64,000 nucleotides of DNA from Leifsonia shinshuensis (GTDB taxonomy: Bacteria > Actinomycetota > Actinomycetes > Actinomycetales > Microbacteriaceae): the NCBI RefSeq assembly GCF_022606355.1, contig NZ_JAHHZQ010000002.1:248001-312000 (forward strand), in the 5' to 3' direction. The position numbers and the translations under genes were made by a program. The notes under the pieces are model-generated. The model saw nothing but the letters and a program-made list of their open reading frames with translations, was not told the DNA's origin and made no database searches. Below are positions 42,975-56,575 of the stretch, piece after piece. Each line of letters begins with the position of its first letter. The first letter of the stretch is position 1.

Positions 42975-43994
42975 TCAGGCGTAGAGGCGTTCCGGGACCT
43001 CGAGGCCGTAGATGGCACGTCCCGAACTCCAGATCACCGCGCACGCGGCTCTCAGCAGGTCGAGCTCGTCGTCGCCCTCGTCGATGATGCGGACGTCGTT
43101 GCCCTCGATCGCGACCGTCGACTTTCCGACGGTCACTGCGCCGTTTCGTGCGGTCTTCGCCTCGGGATACGGCTCGCCGAGGCCCCGCAGGTCGCGCAGG
43201 ATGTAGGTCGGCCGGGAGTCCGCGTCGGCCGCGAGAAGCTGTTTCGCGCGATCGATCCCGGTCAGGACGAGCACGGAGGCGATCCCCGCGCGGTTCGCAC
43301 CGAGGATGTCGGTGTCGAGTCGGTCTCCGATGAACAGGGGTTTGCTCGCCTGGAACCGAGCGATGGCCTCGTGGAAGATCGCCACCTCCGGCTTGCCCGC
43401 CACCAGCGGCAGGCGGCCCGCTGCGGTGTGCACCGCCGACACGAGTGTGCCGTTGCCAGGCGCGATCCCGCGCGCGACGGGGATCGTCCAGTCGGTGTTC
43501 GTCGCGATCCACGGGCGCTCGCTGTCGCTGCGGCCTTGCAAGGCGAACGCCGCTTCGGCCAGCTGCGCCCAGCCGACCTCCGGCGCGAAGCCCTGGATCA
43601 CTGCGGCAGGGTCGTCGTCGGCGGAGCGGGTGACAGCGAATCCGCCCTTCTGCACTTCATCGACGAGGCCGTCGCCGCCGACGACGAGGATCGTCGACCC
43701 CGCCGGCACGTGCTCGCTCAGCAGCCGGACCGCAGCCTGCGGCGACGTCACCACGTCTCGCGGCTCCACTCGGAGACCGAGGTCGCTCAGGTGTGCGGCG
43801 ACGGATGCGTCGGTACGGGAGGCGTTGTTCGTGATGTAACCGACACGAATGGTTTCGGCGACTCCGTTGAGGCTGTCGACCGCGTGTGGGATCGCATTCG
43901 GTCCGGTATAGACCACGCCATCGAGATCGGCCAGCACGAGGTCGACGCCGGTCAGCGGCGACGCGACCTCACTCGTCCGTCGAAACAGCGCCAT
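42975..43994 (-). CDS. HAD-IIA-family phosphatase
   Basis: A 339-residue NagD/phosphoglycolate-phosphatase-like HAD hydrolase. Motif I is LVLADLDGVVYTG near residue 20, motif II is YITNNASRT, the cap contains AVIQGFAPEVGWAQLAEAAFAL and IATNTDWTIPVARG, and motif III/IV is LVAGKPEVAIFHEAI with FIGDRLDTDILGANRAGI. In mycobacteria a similar gene lies in the tlyA region downstream of a TPR-like gene, as here. It overlaps the preceding TPR-like gene by 26 bases, so the two are coupled. The extra C-terminal domain of about 80 residues is unassigned. Confidence 0.88.
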   Translation of the reverse strand: MALFRRTSEVASPLTGVDLVLADLDGVVYTGPNAIPHAVDSLNGVAETIRVGYITNNASRTDASVAAHLSDLGLRVEPRDVVTSPQAAVRLLSEHVPAGSTILVVGGDGLVDEVQKGGFAVTRSADDDPAAVIQGFAPEVGWAQLAEAAFALQGRSDSERPWIATNTDWTIPVARGIAPGNGTLVSAVHTAAGRLPLVAGKPEVAIFHEAIARFQASKPLFIGDRLDTDILGANRAGIASVLVLTGIDRAKQLLAADADSRPTYILRDLRGLGEPYPEAKTARNGAVTVGKSTVAIEGNDVRIIDEGDDELDLLRAACAVIWSSGRAIYGLEVPERLYA

Positions 43995-45570
43995 CGTCCG
44001 GCTCACCCTCCAGCTCGAAGTCCTCTTCGATGACCTGGATGGTCTCGAGCTCCGCGTCGGCGTGCGCCTCCTCGAGGGCGATCTCGGCACGCTCCGCGCG
44101 CTCGCGCCAGGTGGCGGCGTCGGCGTCGCGGCCGAGGGCTTCGAGCACCTCCGCGTAGGCGTGGAACAGGTCGGGGCTCCAGCTGAACGCACGGTTCGGG
44201 TCGAGCTGCGGGATCTCCAGCTCGGCGAGCGCCGCCTCGTCCTGGCCGAGGTCGAGGCGGGCGCCCGACATCGCGATCGCCAGCGAGACCTGCACGTCGC
44301 TCGGGAGGCTCGCCCGGTCGACGGATCGCCCGAGCTCGAGCGCACGGTCAGGCCTGTCGACGCCGCGCTCACTGTCGACCATCAGGGCGATCTGGTCGTT
44401 GGACCCGGTGATCCGGCGGTAGGTGCGCAGCTCCCGCAGGGCCAGCGCGAAGTCGCCGGTCGCGTACGCCGTGATCGCGAGTGTCTCCCGGACGACTCCG
44501 ATCCGACCGGCTCGACGGGACGCCGACAACGCGTGACGGTGCGCGAGCTCCGGATCGGTGTCGATGAGCCGTGAGGCCATGATCAGGTGTTGTGCGACCC
44601 ACTCCGCGTTGTCCTTGCTCAGCGTCTTGAGCTCGATGCGCGCCTCCTTCGGGAGGTCGCGGGCATCGACATCGGCGGGGAGGTCGGGGTCGTCGTGCCG
44701 GGGGCGAACCGAGCGCAGCTCACGAGCGCGCTTCTCTTCCTCGGTCAGCTCGTACTCGTGGTCACGCGCGTCCCGGTCGCCGCGCGCCGGCCGGCCGCCC
44801 TTCGTCCAGAGCTTGTCGTCGGAGCGTCCAGCGCCCGATCGTCCAGCGCCCGAACGCGCTCCTCCTGATCGCGCTCCGCCCGGACGTCCGTCCTGGCCGC
44901 CGGACCGACCGCCGTATCCGCCGCCGGCAGTGGGCTTCCGGTTCGAATCCCATGATCCGCCCTGACGCGAGCCACTACCCCGACGCGGAGCACCATCACG
45001 CTGCGGCCGATCACCGCGCGGAGCACCATCACGCTGCGGCCGATCACCGCGCTGGCCACCGCGTGCGTCGCCACTATCACGGCCGTACCGACCACTGCCA
45101 CCCTGGCCGTCGCGGCGGTACTGTCCACCGCCACCCTGGCCATCGCGGCGATACTGTCCACCACTCTGGCCGTCCCGGCTGTGCTGCCCGCCGCGGCCTC
45201 CGCCGCTGGCGCCGCCGCGCTGACCGTCTCGGTTCCAGCTGCCCTCTCGCTGCTGGTCCCGATCGCCCGAACGGGACGCTCCGCTCGAGCGAGACGGCCC
45301 GCCAGTGCTGTTCCGTCGCGGAGATCCGTCGCCCGTGTCGGGACGCCCGCGTCCCTGTCCGGACGAGTCACGTCGCGGCCCTCCGTCGGAGGCGCCGCCC
45401 CGGCCGGAGCCGCCGCGATTGGTCGACCCACCCCGGTCGTACGAGCGGCCGCCACTCTGCGAACGCCCTCCGCTGGAGGAGTCGTCGCGTCGCCCACGAC
45501 CGGTCCCGCGGCCGCGGTCGTCGCCGCGGGACGCGGACGTCCGGTCGTCGTCTGCCGGTGTATCGCTCAC
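43969..45570 (-). CDS. Protein with Arg/Gly-rich disordered N-terminus and TPR-like C-terminal domain
   Basis: A 533-residue protein in two parts. Residues 1 to about 265 are an RGG/GGR, Gln- and Asp-rich disordered region with tandem units (GDRPQRDGAPR twice, QYRRDGQGG variants), resembling RNA-binding RGG tails. Residues about 275-533 are helical and TPR-like (HLIMASRLIDTDPELAHRHALSASRRAGRIGVVRETLAITAYATGDFALALRELRTYRRITG), ending in an acidic tail. Actinobacterial relatives of the C-terminal half usually accompany the HAD-IIA gene. It lies directly downstream of the rRNA operon. GTG start after GGGAG. RNA binding is my inference. Confidence 0.8.
   Translation of the reverse strand: MSDTPADDDRTSASRGDDRGRGTGRGRRDDSSSGGRSQSGGRSYDRGGSTNRGGSGRGGASDGGPRRDSSGQGRGRPDTGDGSPRRNSTGGPSRSSGASRSGDRDQQREGSWNRDGQRGGASGGGRGGQHSRDGQSGGQYRRDGQGGGGQYRRDGQGGSGRYGRDSGDARGGQRGDRPQRDGAPRGDRPQRDGAPRRGSGSRQGGSWDSNRKPTAGGGYGGRSGGQDGRPGGARSGGARSGAGRSGAGRSDDKLWTKGGRPARGDRDARDHEYELTEEEKRARELRSVRPRHDDPDLPADVDARDLPKEARIELKTLSKDNAEWVAQHLIMASRLIDTDPELAHRHALSASRRAGRIGVVRETLAITAYATGDFALALRELRTYRRITGSNDQIALMVDSERGVDRPDRALELGRSVDRASLPSDVQVSLAIAMSGARLDLGQDEAALAELEIPQLDPNRAFSWSPDLFHAYAEVLEALGRDADAATWRERAERAEIALEEAHADAELETIQVIEEDFELEGEPDDGAVSTDE
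44985..45050. repeat. Perfect 33-bp tandem duplication inside the RGG-rich coding region
   Basis: Two identical 33-bp copies, 44985-45017 and 45018-45050, encode GDRPQRDGAPR twice in frame. A looser array of about 36-bp units follows at roughly 45080-45180, encoding QYRRDGQGG variants. Copy number probably varies between strains by slippage. Confidence 0.85.
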
Positions 45571-45664
45571 GACTTCTCCCTGTCGAGGTGGCGGGTCTCT
45601 GCCCAGCCTAGGTGCGTGGATCGCGCAAGGAACCGCTCGCGCGAAATTGTCCTGTTAACGCGAA

Positions 45665-45690
45665 ATGGCCACCCATCACTGGGTGGCCAT
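45665..45690 (-). terminator. rRNA operon terminator
   Basis: A perfect 11-bp stem, ATGGCCACCCA (45665-45675) and TGGGTGGCCAT (45680-45690), with a 4-nt loop. It lies 12 bases past the 5S 3' end in the direction of rRNA transcription and is followed by a short TTTCG run on the minus strand. Confidence 0.85.
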
Positions 45691-45701
45691 CTCACAAAGA
45701 A

Positions 45702-45819
45702 GTCCGGCGGTGTCCTACTCTCCCACAGGGTCCCCCCTGCAGTACCATCGGCGCAGAGAGTCTTAGCTTCCGGGTTCGGAATGTAACCGGGCGTTTCCCT
45801 CTCGCTATGGCCGCCGAAA
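45702..45819 (-). rRNA. rrf: 5S ribosomal RNA
   Basis: About 118 nt on the minus strand, beginning GTTTCGGCGGCCATAGCG and ending GAGTAGGACACCGCCGGAC, with the internal CCCGGTTACATTCCGAACCC and GATGGTACTGCAGGGG blocks of 5S rRNA. Ends are estimated to within a few bases. Confidence 0.95.
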
Positions 45820-45881
45820 CACAATTGATGTATCAAAGTGAACGATCAAGCTTCGCTTGAATCAGTTCTCGACCGTACATC

Positions 45882-45902
45882 GAGAACCACATAGTGGACG
45901 CG
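45882..45902 (-). other. 3' arm of the 23S precursor processing stem
   Basis: In the 23S-5S spacer transcript this segment reads CGCGTCCACTATGTGGTTC and continues. It is complementary to 49204-49224 in the 16S-23S spacer, allowing one or two mismatches. The two arms flank 23S and would form the long helix cut by RNase III. Confidence 0.7.
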
Positions 45903-45952
45903 TGCAATCTCATGGCCCCTCATACCAGCCTTACAACAGTATGAGAGTGGTG

Positions 45953-51027
<5,075 letters not shown>

Positions 51028-51298
51028 AAATGTTTAGCTCCAAGACGCAAGCGTCTGGAAACATAGTGCAGGATCGGAGAGGAATATCTCTTCTCACTGC
51101 GAGTTTGTCTTGACTAAATTCGAATGTCTGACATTCGTTATCTAATCCAAAGGAATCTCTTGCATCGACTTTCAGACCGAGGTCTTCGGGTCAATGCCGA
51201 GGTTTTTGGCATTTGACATTGTGCACGCTGTTGAGTTCTCAAGGATCGGACGCTCTCACCTTCAACCCTCTCGGGCTTCTCTGTGAGGCAACTTCTCT
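51028..51298 (-). promoter_or_regulatory. rRNA operon leader with 16S processing stem arm
   Basis: The transcribed leader between promoter and 16S. At 51221-51240 the transcript reads GAGAACTCAACAGCGTGCAC, complementary over its 3' half (CAACAGCGTGCA) to the spacer at 49320-49340. This pairs across 16S for RNase III processing. No open frame in the leader looks real. Confidence 0.75.
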
Positions 51299-51326
51299 AC
51301 CTTACCACTCTCAGTCAGTTTGTCAA
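51299..51326 (-). promoter_or_regulatory. rrn promoter (sigma-70-type)
   Basis: On the minus strand a perfect TTGACA -35 (51321-51326) is followed after 16 bases by TAAGGT (51299-51304) as the -10. It lies about 270 bases upstream of 16S. Further promoters upstream, toward 51470, are possible but not clear. Confidence 0.75.
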
Positions 51327-51646
51327 GTTGGCCGTTTCGCGCTCTTTCGTTCATCCATCGTGGGATACATCCGATTTGCACGAACCGAACCGGTTAGACC
51401 TGCTCAGTGAGTGGGGTGTTAATCCTAAGCGCAGCAAAGCAACTCTTTCAAGTTGAGATTTGCCGCTAGGCTAAGGATTCGGTCCCGCTTGAGGCCGGGG
51501 AGCTCTTCCGCTCTCCCGCACCTTTGGGGTGACAAGTAAGTACTTTACGCAGGCCCCCGGGACGTCGCAAATCCCGCTTACATCCCGGGCGTGTCGCGAC
51601 ATCGCTTCCGCGAGATTCCGCGGGACTCGACCCCGGAGACGCAGAA

Positions 51647-51675
51647 ACGCGGCCGCCCGAGAGGGGCGGCCGCGT
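51647..51675 (-). terminator. Terminator after the ccs operon
   Basis: A 12-bp perfect stem, ACGCGGCCGCCC (51647-51658) and GGGCGGCCGCGT (51664-51675), with a 5-nt loop. On the minus strand it is followed by TTCTG. It lies 22 bases past the ccsB stop and insulates the rrn promoter from ccs transcription. From here to 51326 I see no gene. Confidence 0.85.
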
Positions 51676-51697
51676 CTGACAACGGATGCGGATCGGG

Positions 51698-52783
51698 TCA
51701 GGATCCGAGACCCGAATAGGCGTGCAGTCCGTGGAAGAACACGTTGACGATGCCGAAGTTGAACAGCACCGCGGCGAAGCCGATGATGGCGAGCCAGGCG
51801 GAACGCGATCCGCGCCAGCCGCGCGTCGCCCGCGCGTGGATGTAGCCGGCGTAGATCACCCAGATGATGAACGTCCAGACTTCCTTCGTGTCCCAGCCCC
51901 AGTAACGACCCCAGGCCTTCTCGGCCCAGATGGCTCCGGCGATGAGCGTGAACGTCCAGGCGATGAAGCCGACGATGTTGATCCGATACGCGAGGTTCTC
52001 GAGCGCGACCGCGCTCGGGAGGGTCTCCAGGAACCTGAACTGCTGCGGACGCGACTCCGCCACCTGCCGCTCGCGCCGGTACTGCAGCAGCTGCAGCCCC
52101 GACAGTGCGAACCCGAGCGCGAAGAACGCCGTGCCCAGCACGGCCACGATGATGTGGATCACCAGCCAGTACGACTGGAGCGCCGGCTGCAGCGGGACGA
52201 CGGGGACGTAGTACCGCAGCAGCGCGATCCCCTGGAGCACGAGCACCAGACCGACGATGAACGTGCCCAGGTACTTGATGTCCCACTTGAGGTTGACGAC
52301 GAGGAAGACGCCGATGATGACCAGCGTTCCCGTCATCGAGAACTCCCACATGTTCGCCCACGGGACCCGGTCGGCGGCGATGCCGCGGAACAGCGTGGCG
52401 ATGAGGTGGGCGACGAAACCGGCGATGGTGAGCCCGAACGCCCAGCGGATGGACGCCGACGACGCGTCGCCGTTCATCACGTCGTCCTCGACCCGGGAGC
52501 TGATCCGTGACGACAACCGCCCCAGCGCTGACGACGGCCGGGTCGAAGCGGATGGCGGAGCCCCCGGCCCTCCCGCCGCCGTGAGCGTGGTGGTCGACGC
52601 CCCGACGGGCGCCGCGACCTCGGCCCGGCGGGCGACGGCACTGGGTACCACGGCGGCCTCGTCGGCCGTCGCCCTCGCCCCGCGCCGGGCGAGATCGAGG
52701 GCGAAGGCGATGAAGGCCGCGGCGTAGAACCCCATCGCCACGTAGATGAAGACCGTGGACAGCTGGGACAGGGTATCGGTCAC
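51698..52783 (-). CDS. ccsB: Cytochrome c biogenesis protein CcsB (ResC/CcsA family)
   Basis: A 361-residue polytopic membrane protein of system II cytochrome c maturation, carrying haem to the outer side and ligating it together with ResB. The haem-handling WWD-type motif is seen as WGRYWGWDTKEVWTFIIWVIYAGYIHARATRGWRG. Conserved membrane histidines are in FVAHLIATLFRG, VIHIIVAVLGTAFF and VNVFFHGLHAYSG. A long Ala/Pro/Ser-rich loop (residues about 38-100) follows the first helix. Last gene of the operon phosphatase-resA-ccdA-resB-ccsB, nine bases after resB. Confidence 0.95.
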   Translation of the reverse strand: MTDTLSQLSTVFIYVAMGFYAAAFIAFALDLARRGARATADEAAVVPSAVARRAEVAAPVGASTTTLTAAGGPGAPPSASTRPSSALGRLSSRISSRVEDDVMNGDASSASIRWAFGLTIAGFVAHLIATLFRGIAADRVPWANMWEFSMTGTLVIIGVFLVVNLKWDIKYLGTFIVGLVLVLQGIALLRYYVPVVPLQPALQSYWLVIHIIVAVLGTAFFALGFALSGLQLLQYRRERQVAESRPQQFRFLETLPSAVALENLAYRINIVGFIAWTFTLIAGAIWAEKAWGRYWGWDTKEVWTFIIWVIYAGYIHARATRGWRGSRSAWLAIIGFAAVLFNFGIVNVFFHGLHAYSGLGS

Positions 52784-52792
52784 GATAAGACT

Positions 52793-54418
52793 CTAATTCG
52801 TCGGTTGTCGGGTGAGGAGGGCGATGTGCTCGTCCGCGACGGCGGAGACGGCGGCAAGCAGGTTGGGGTCCTCGCCTCGTGCGAGGCCAGCGTACTCCAG
52901 CGTCAGGGATCCGTCCGGGTTCTCGACGGCCTTGACCCAGATGCGCCTGCGCGGGACGAACAACGCTATGAGCAGTCCGCCGAAGATGAGCACGGCGAAG
53001 ATCAGCACCCAGATCTGGGCGGGGTCGTGGTGCACGTCGAGCGACGCGTACCGCTTGACGTCGCCGAGCGAGATGGTGCCGAGGCCGTTCGGGAGCTCGA
53101 CGGTCTGCCCCGGCTTCAGCTGGAGCGCCTTGGTCTTCGTGCCGGCGCCGGCGAGCTGGGTCATCTTGTCGGTGTTCAGGCTGTAGACCGACTGCGGGAC
53201 GCCCGTGTCGACGCCGAGGTCGCCCGCGTAGACGTTGAGGCTCAGCAGCGGGTCGTCGAGGCCCGGGAAGGTCGACGTCAGAGCTCCCGCCGCCGTTTGG
53301 CTCTTGCCGACCGTGGGATAGAAGAAGCCGACCATCCCGACCTGCTCGCGCAGCCCGTCGGGGATCTTCACCCAGCCGAGCGACGTGAGCCGCGCGTCCT
53401 GCGCGATGAACGGCACGGAGTCGCTGAAGACGACCTTGCCCTCCGGATCTTTCACCGTGATCGTCGGCGCGTACCCGTTGCCGAGGAGGTAGACGTTGGT
53501 GCCGCCGATCGCGAGCGGGTCGTTGACCTTGATGGTCGCGGAGCCCGAGGTGTCTCCGGGCCCGGTCGTCGTCACCTTGGCGGTGTAGTCGAGCGGCGTG
53601 CCAACGGCATTCGGGTTCTTGGTCTCGTAGGCGACGTCGAGGCTGTCGACCCTGATCGAGAACGGCTCGAGCGAGCCGTCGGAGAAGAACCGCCCCGGGT
53701 TGAACGAGTTGTACGAGGGGAGGCTGTTCACGAAGCTCTGCCCGACGACCACGACCTTCTGCCCGGTGTAGCCGAAGCCTCCGCCGATGCCGACCGCGAC
53801 CAGGACGCCGAGGAGCGCGATGTGGAACACCAGGTTGCCGGTCTCGCGCAGGTAGCCGCGCTCCGCCGAGACCGAGGTGGATCGCGCGTCCTGGTAGAGA
53901 GAGACCCGATAGCGCGACCGGCGCAGGATCTGCCGCGCCGACTCGATCGGGTTCGGTGCGTCGTCGCGCAGCTCGGCGGGCAGGATCCGCGACTGGAAGC
54001 CGGACATGCGGGTCAGTCGAACCGGCGTCTTGGGCGGCCGCGCTCGCAGTGCCTTGGCGTGGTGCACGGTGCGCGGGATGATGCAGCCGATCAGCGAGGC
54101 GAACAGCAGCAGATAGATGGCCGAGAACCAGAAGGACGTGTAGACGTCGAACAGCTGGAACTTGTCGAGCACCGGAGCCAGCTGCGGGTGCTCGTTGAAG
54201 TACCTGGTGACACCGCTGGGATCCGCCCCCCGCTGCGAGAAGAGCGAACCGGGGACAGCCGCGATCGCGAGCAGCAGCAGCAGGAACAGAGCCGTCTTCA
54301 TGCTCGTGAGCTGGCGCCAGGCCCAGCGCAGCCAGCCGAGCGGTCCGAGCTTGGGCTGGGCGACGTCCGGGTCTTCGCGCGGCGGCGCGGAGTCGATGTG
54401 ATCAGATGGCCGGGACAA
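52793..54418 (-). CDS. resB: Cytochrome c biogenesis protein ResB
   Basis: A 541-residue ResB/Ccs1 protein. After a cytosolic N-terminus, membrane helices include AWRQLTSMKTALFLLLLLAIAAVPGSLFSQ, FWFSAIYLLLFASLIGCIIPRTVHHAKAL and NLVFHIALLGVLVAVGIGGGFGYTGQ. A large extracytoplasmic domain follows to a last helix IWVLIFAVLIFGGLLIALFVPRRRIWV, with conserved His in helices and near the end (DVHHDPAQ). With CcsB it attaches haem to apocytochromes. Its start overlaps the ccdA 3' end by 17 bases. Confidence 0.95.
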   Translation of the reverse strand: MSRPSDHIDSAPPREDPDVAQPKLGPLGWLRWAWRQLTSMKTALFLLLLLAIAAVPGSLFSQRGADPSGVTRYFNEHPQLAPVLDKFQLFDVYTSFWFSAIYLLLFASLIGCIIPRTVHHAKALRARPPKTPVRLTRMSGFQSRILPAELRDDAPNPIESARQILRRSRYRVSLYQDARSTSVSAERGYLRETGNLVFHIALLGVLVAVGIGGGFGYTGQKVVVVGQSFVNSLPSYNSFNPGRFFSDGSLEPFSIRVDSLDVAYETKNPNAVGTPLDYTAKVTTTGPGDTSGSATIKVNDPLAIGGTNVYLLGNGYAPTITVKDPEGKVVFSDSVPFIAQDARLTSLGWVKIPDGLREQVGMVGFFYPTVGKSQTAAGALTSTFPGLDDPLLSLNVYAGDLGVDTGVPQSVYSLNTDKMTQLAGAGTKTKALQLKPGQTVELPNGLGTISLGDVKRYASLDVHHDPAQIWVLIFAVLIFGGLLIALFVPRRRIWVKAVENPDGSLTLEYAGLARGEDPNLLAAVSAVADEHIALLTRQPTN

Positions 54419-55139
54419 AGCCGGAGATCACCCCCAGGAACTGGGACATCATGGCGGTCCAGAGACCGGTCGCCATCAGGACGCCGATGACCACGAGCAG
54501 TGCGCCTCCGATGATGTTGATGACACGGATGTGCCGCTTGATGAACGCGACCGATCCGGCGACCCAGTCGAAGCCGAGCGCGACGAGCAGGAACGGGATG
54601 CCGAGGCCGATGCAGTAGAACAGCCCCAGCAGCGCGCCGCGCCACGGGGAGCCGCTGCCGACGCTCAACGCGCTGATCGCGGCGAGGGTCGGGCCGATGC
54701 ACGGCGTCCAGCCGAGGCCGAAGACGATGCCGAGCAGCGGAGCGCCGATGAGCCCGGTCGCGGGCCTCCAGGTCGGCTTGATCGTGCGCTGCAAGAACGA
54801 GAACTGGCCGATGAACACGAGCCCCATCAGGATGACCAGCACCCCGAGCACCCGGATGACCACCTCCTGCCAGCGGACCAGCCAGAGGCCGAGGGCGCCG
54901 AAGGCTGCACCGTAGGCGACGAAGACGACGGCGAAGCCGAGGACGAACAGGGCGACGCCGAGGAGCACACGGCTTCGGTCACGCTTGGCGCCGGGGTCGC
55001 TCATGCCGCCGACGTAGGCCAGGTATCCCGGCACGAGCGGTAGTACGCACGGCGACGCGAACGACACCAGCCCGGCGAGGAGCGCGATGGGAAGCGCGAG
55101 GAGGAGTTGCCCGCTGAAGACGATCTGGCCGACGTCCAC
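54402..55139 (-). CDS. ccdA: Cytochrome c biogenesis protein CcdA (thiol:disulfide transporter)
   Basis: A 245-residue, six-helix membrane protein that carries reducing power from cytosolic thioredoxin to ResA. The two redox cysteines are in SFASPCVLPLVPGYLAYVGGM near residue 29 and in FGLGWTPCIGPTLAAISAL near residue 145, the canonical pair. The start is GTG 55139, two bases after the resA stop. Overlaps resB downstream by 17 bases, so translation is coupled. Confidence 0.95.
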   Translation of the reverse strand: MDVGQIVFSGQLLLALPIALLAGLVSFASPCVLPLVPGYLAYVGGMSDPGAKRDRSRVLLGVALFVLGFAVVFVAYGAAFGALGLWLVRWQEVVIRVLGVLVILMGLVFIGQFSFLQRTIKPTWRPATGLIGAPLLGIVFGLGWTPCIGPTLAAISALSVGSGSPWRGALLGLFYCIGLGIPFLLVALGFDWVAGSVAFIKRHIRVINIIGGALLVVIGVLMATGLWTAMMSQFLGVISGFVPAI

Positions 55140-55141
55140 GG

Positions 55142-55765
55142 TCACTTCCCGGCCACGGCGTCGGAGATGAGCGAGTCGAGGATGCTCTTGTCCGGGATCG
55201 CGCCGAGGATGCGGGCGGCCACACGGCCCTGCTTGTCGATCACGAGGGTGGTCGGCGTCGCCTTGGGCGGGACGGTCTTGCTGAACGCGAGCAGCACCGA
55301 GCCGGTATCGCGGTCGAGGACCGACGGGTAGGTGATGCCCTTGTCCTTCTCGAAGCTGGCAGCCGTGCTCTCGGAGTCGTACAGGTTGACGCCGAGGAAG
55401 CTCACTCCCTGCGATGCGTACTTCTCGGACAGCGACTGGAGAGCGGGAGCCTCCACCCGGCATGGCGGGCAGCCGGCGTACCAGAAGTTGACCACGAGGA
55501 CCTTGCCCGCGTAGTCCTTCGACGACACCGCGGTGCCGTCGGCCAGCGTTCCGGAGAACGCGACGGGGGCTCCACGGTTGCCCGCTGCGTACTCGCTCAC
55601 ACTGCCATCGCCCGCGATGTAGTTCTGGCCGGAGCCGGAACGGTACTGGTTGGCGAGCGCGTCATTGGAGGTGCAGCCGGAGAGGAACAGAGCGGCCGCC
55701 GCCGCGATGGCCGGGACGACGAGAGCGAACCGCGCGCGAGCGGAGAGCGGGGAGCGGGCGTTCAC
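55142..55765 (-). CDS. resA: TlpA/ResA-like thioredoxin lipoprotein
   Basis: A 207-residue exported thioredoxin-like protein that reduces apocytochrome c thiols. The signal peptide RFALVVPAIAAAAALFLSGCTSND has a lipobox SGC near residue 31. The thioredoxin domain has KVLVVNFWYAGCPPCRVEAPALQSL with the CPPC active site near residue 98, and the cis-Pro in KATPTTLVID. GTG start overlaps the phosphatase stop as GTGA. Receives electrons from CcdA. Confidence 0.93.
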   Translation of the reverse strand: MNARSPLSARARFALVVPAIAAAAALFLSGCTSNDALANQYRSGSGQNYIAGDGSVSEYAAGNRGAPVAFSGTLADGTAVSSKDYAGKVLVVNFWYAGCPPCRVEAPALQSLSEKYASQGVSFLGVNLYDSESTAASFEKDKGITYPSVLDRDTGSVLLAFSKTVPPKATPTTLVIDKQGRVAARILGAIPDKSILDSLISDAVAGK

Positions 55766-56469
55766 ACGGCCCCCACATCGGACGCGGTGGCGATCAGGCT
55801 GCCCGCGGGCTCGGCGTAGCCGACCTCGACGAGGCGGAGCACCGGCGGCGCGGACGGATCGGCCGGTGTCTGCTCCTCGCCCGGGCGGGGCTGCGGGGCA
55901 GGAGACGGCTCGGAGACGCGCTCGAAGGTCGTGACGCTCGAGAGCGCGCACCGCCGCTTGCGCGGGTCGTGCGGGAAGCTCTCGCCCGCGACCGACAGGT
56001 GCGTGACCCAGATCGGCAGCTGGTGGCTCACCAGGACGACGTCTCCGGACTCGACGGAGTCGAACGCGTCGTCGATCGCGGCCAGCATGCGCTTCTCGAT
56101 GCTCGTGTAGGCCTCGCCCCAACTGGGCCGCGGCGGGTAGATCAGAAACGGCCAGTTGACCGGGTTCTTCAAGGCACGCCGCATGTTCGTGCCCTCGAAG
56201 TGGTTGGTGGGCTCGATGATCCGGTCGTCGATGATGGGCTCGAGGTCGAACGCCGCAGCGATCGGGGCGGCGGACTCGCGCGTGCGCTGCAATGGGGAGA
56301 CACGCAGCGACGACATCGGGCGGCCGCGGGTTGCCAGGTCGTCTGCCGCCGCAGCGGCCATCCGGTGACCGAGCTTGGAGAGGCCGAAGCCCGGCAGCCT
56401 GCCATACAGGATGCCGTCGGGATTGAACACCTCTCCGTGACGGACGAGATGCACTTGGCTTGCTACCAC
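55762..56469 (-). CDS. Histidine phosphatase family protein
   Basis: A 235-residue phosphoglycerate mutase-like phosphatase. The catalytic motif VHLVRHGEV is at residues 7-15, the second Arg in LRVSPLQRTRESAAPIAAAF, and the second catalytic His in VVLVSHQLPIWVTH. The C-terminal 60 residues are Pro/Glu-rich. In mycobacteria, as I recall, an equivalent gene (Rv0525) heads the same cytochrome c maturation cluster, so the association is conserved, but its substrate is unknown. First gene of the operon; its stop overlaps the resA start. Confidence 0.9.
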   Translation of the reverse strand: MVASQVHLVRHGEVFNPDGILYGRLPGFGLSKLGHRMAAAAADDLATRGRPMSSLRVSPLQRTRESAAPIAAAFDLEPIIDDRIIEPTNHFEGTNMRRALKNPVNWPFLIYPPRPSWGEAYTSIEKRMLAAIDDAFDSVESGDVVLVSHQLPIWVTHLSVAGESFPHDPRKRRCALSSVTTFERVSEPSPAPQPRPGEEQTPADPSAPPVLRLVEVGYAEPAGSLIATASDVGAV

Positions 56470-56575
56470 GGCTCCAGTCTACGGAGCGCTTTGCCTTGAA
56501 TTCACTGAGCGCCGGGCTGGGAGGCAGTGACTCGGCCCAATGCGGCGGTAGATGCGGGCGGTAGGCTTGTCGATC

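Noticed and set aside
41986-43512. Minus-strand frame of 508 codons across menC and the HAD-IIA gene
   Set aside because: Partly antisense to menC and partly out of frame over the HAD gene; low-complexity Arg/Asp composition.
52805-54490. Plus-strand frame of 561 codons opposite resB
   Set aside because: Antisense to a clear ResB; the peptide is Arg/Glu/Asp-rich without motifs.
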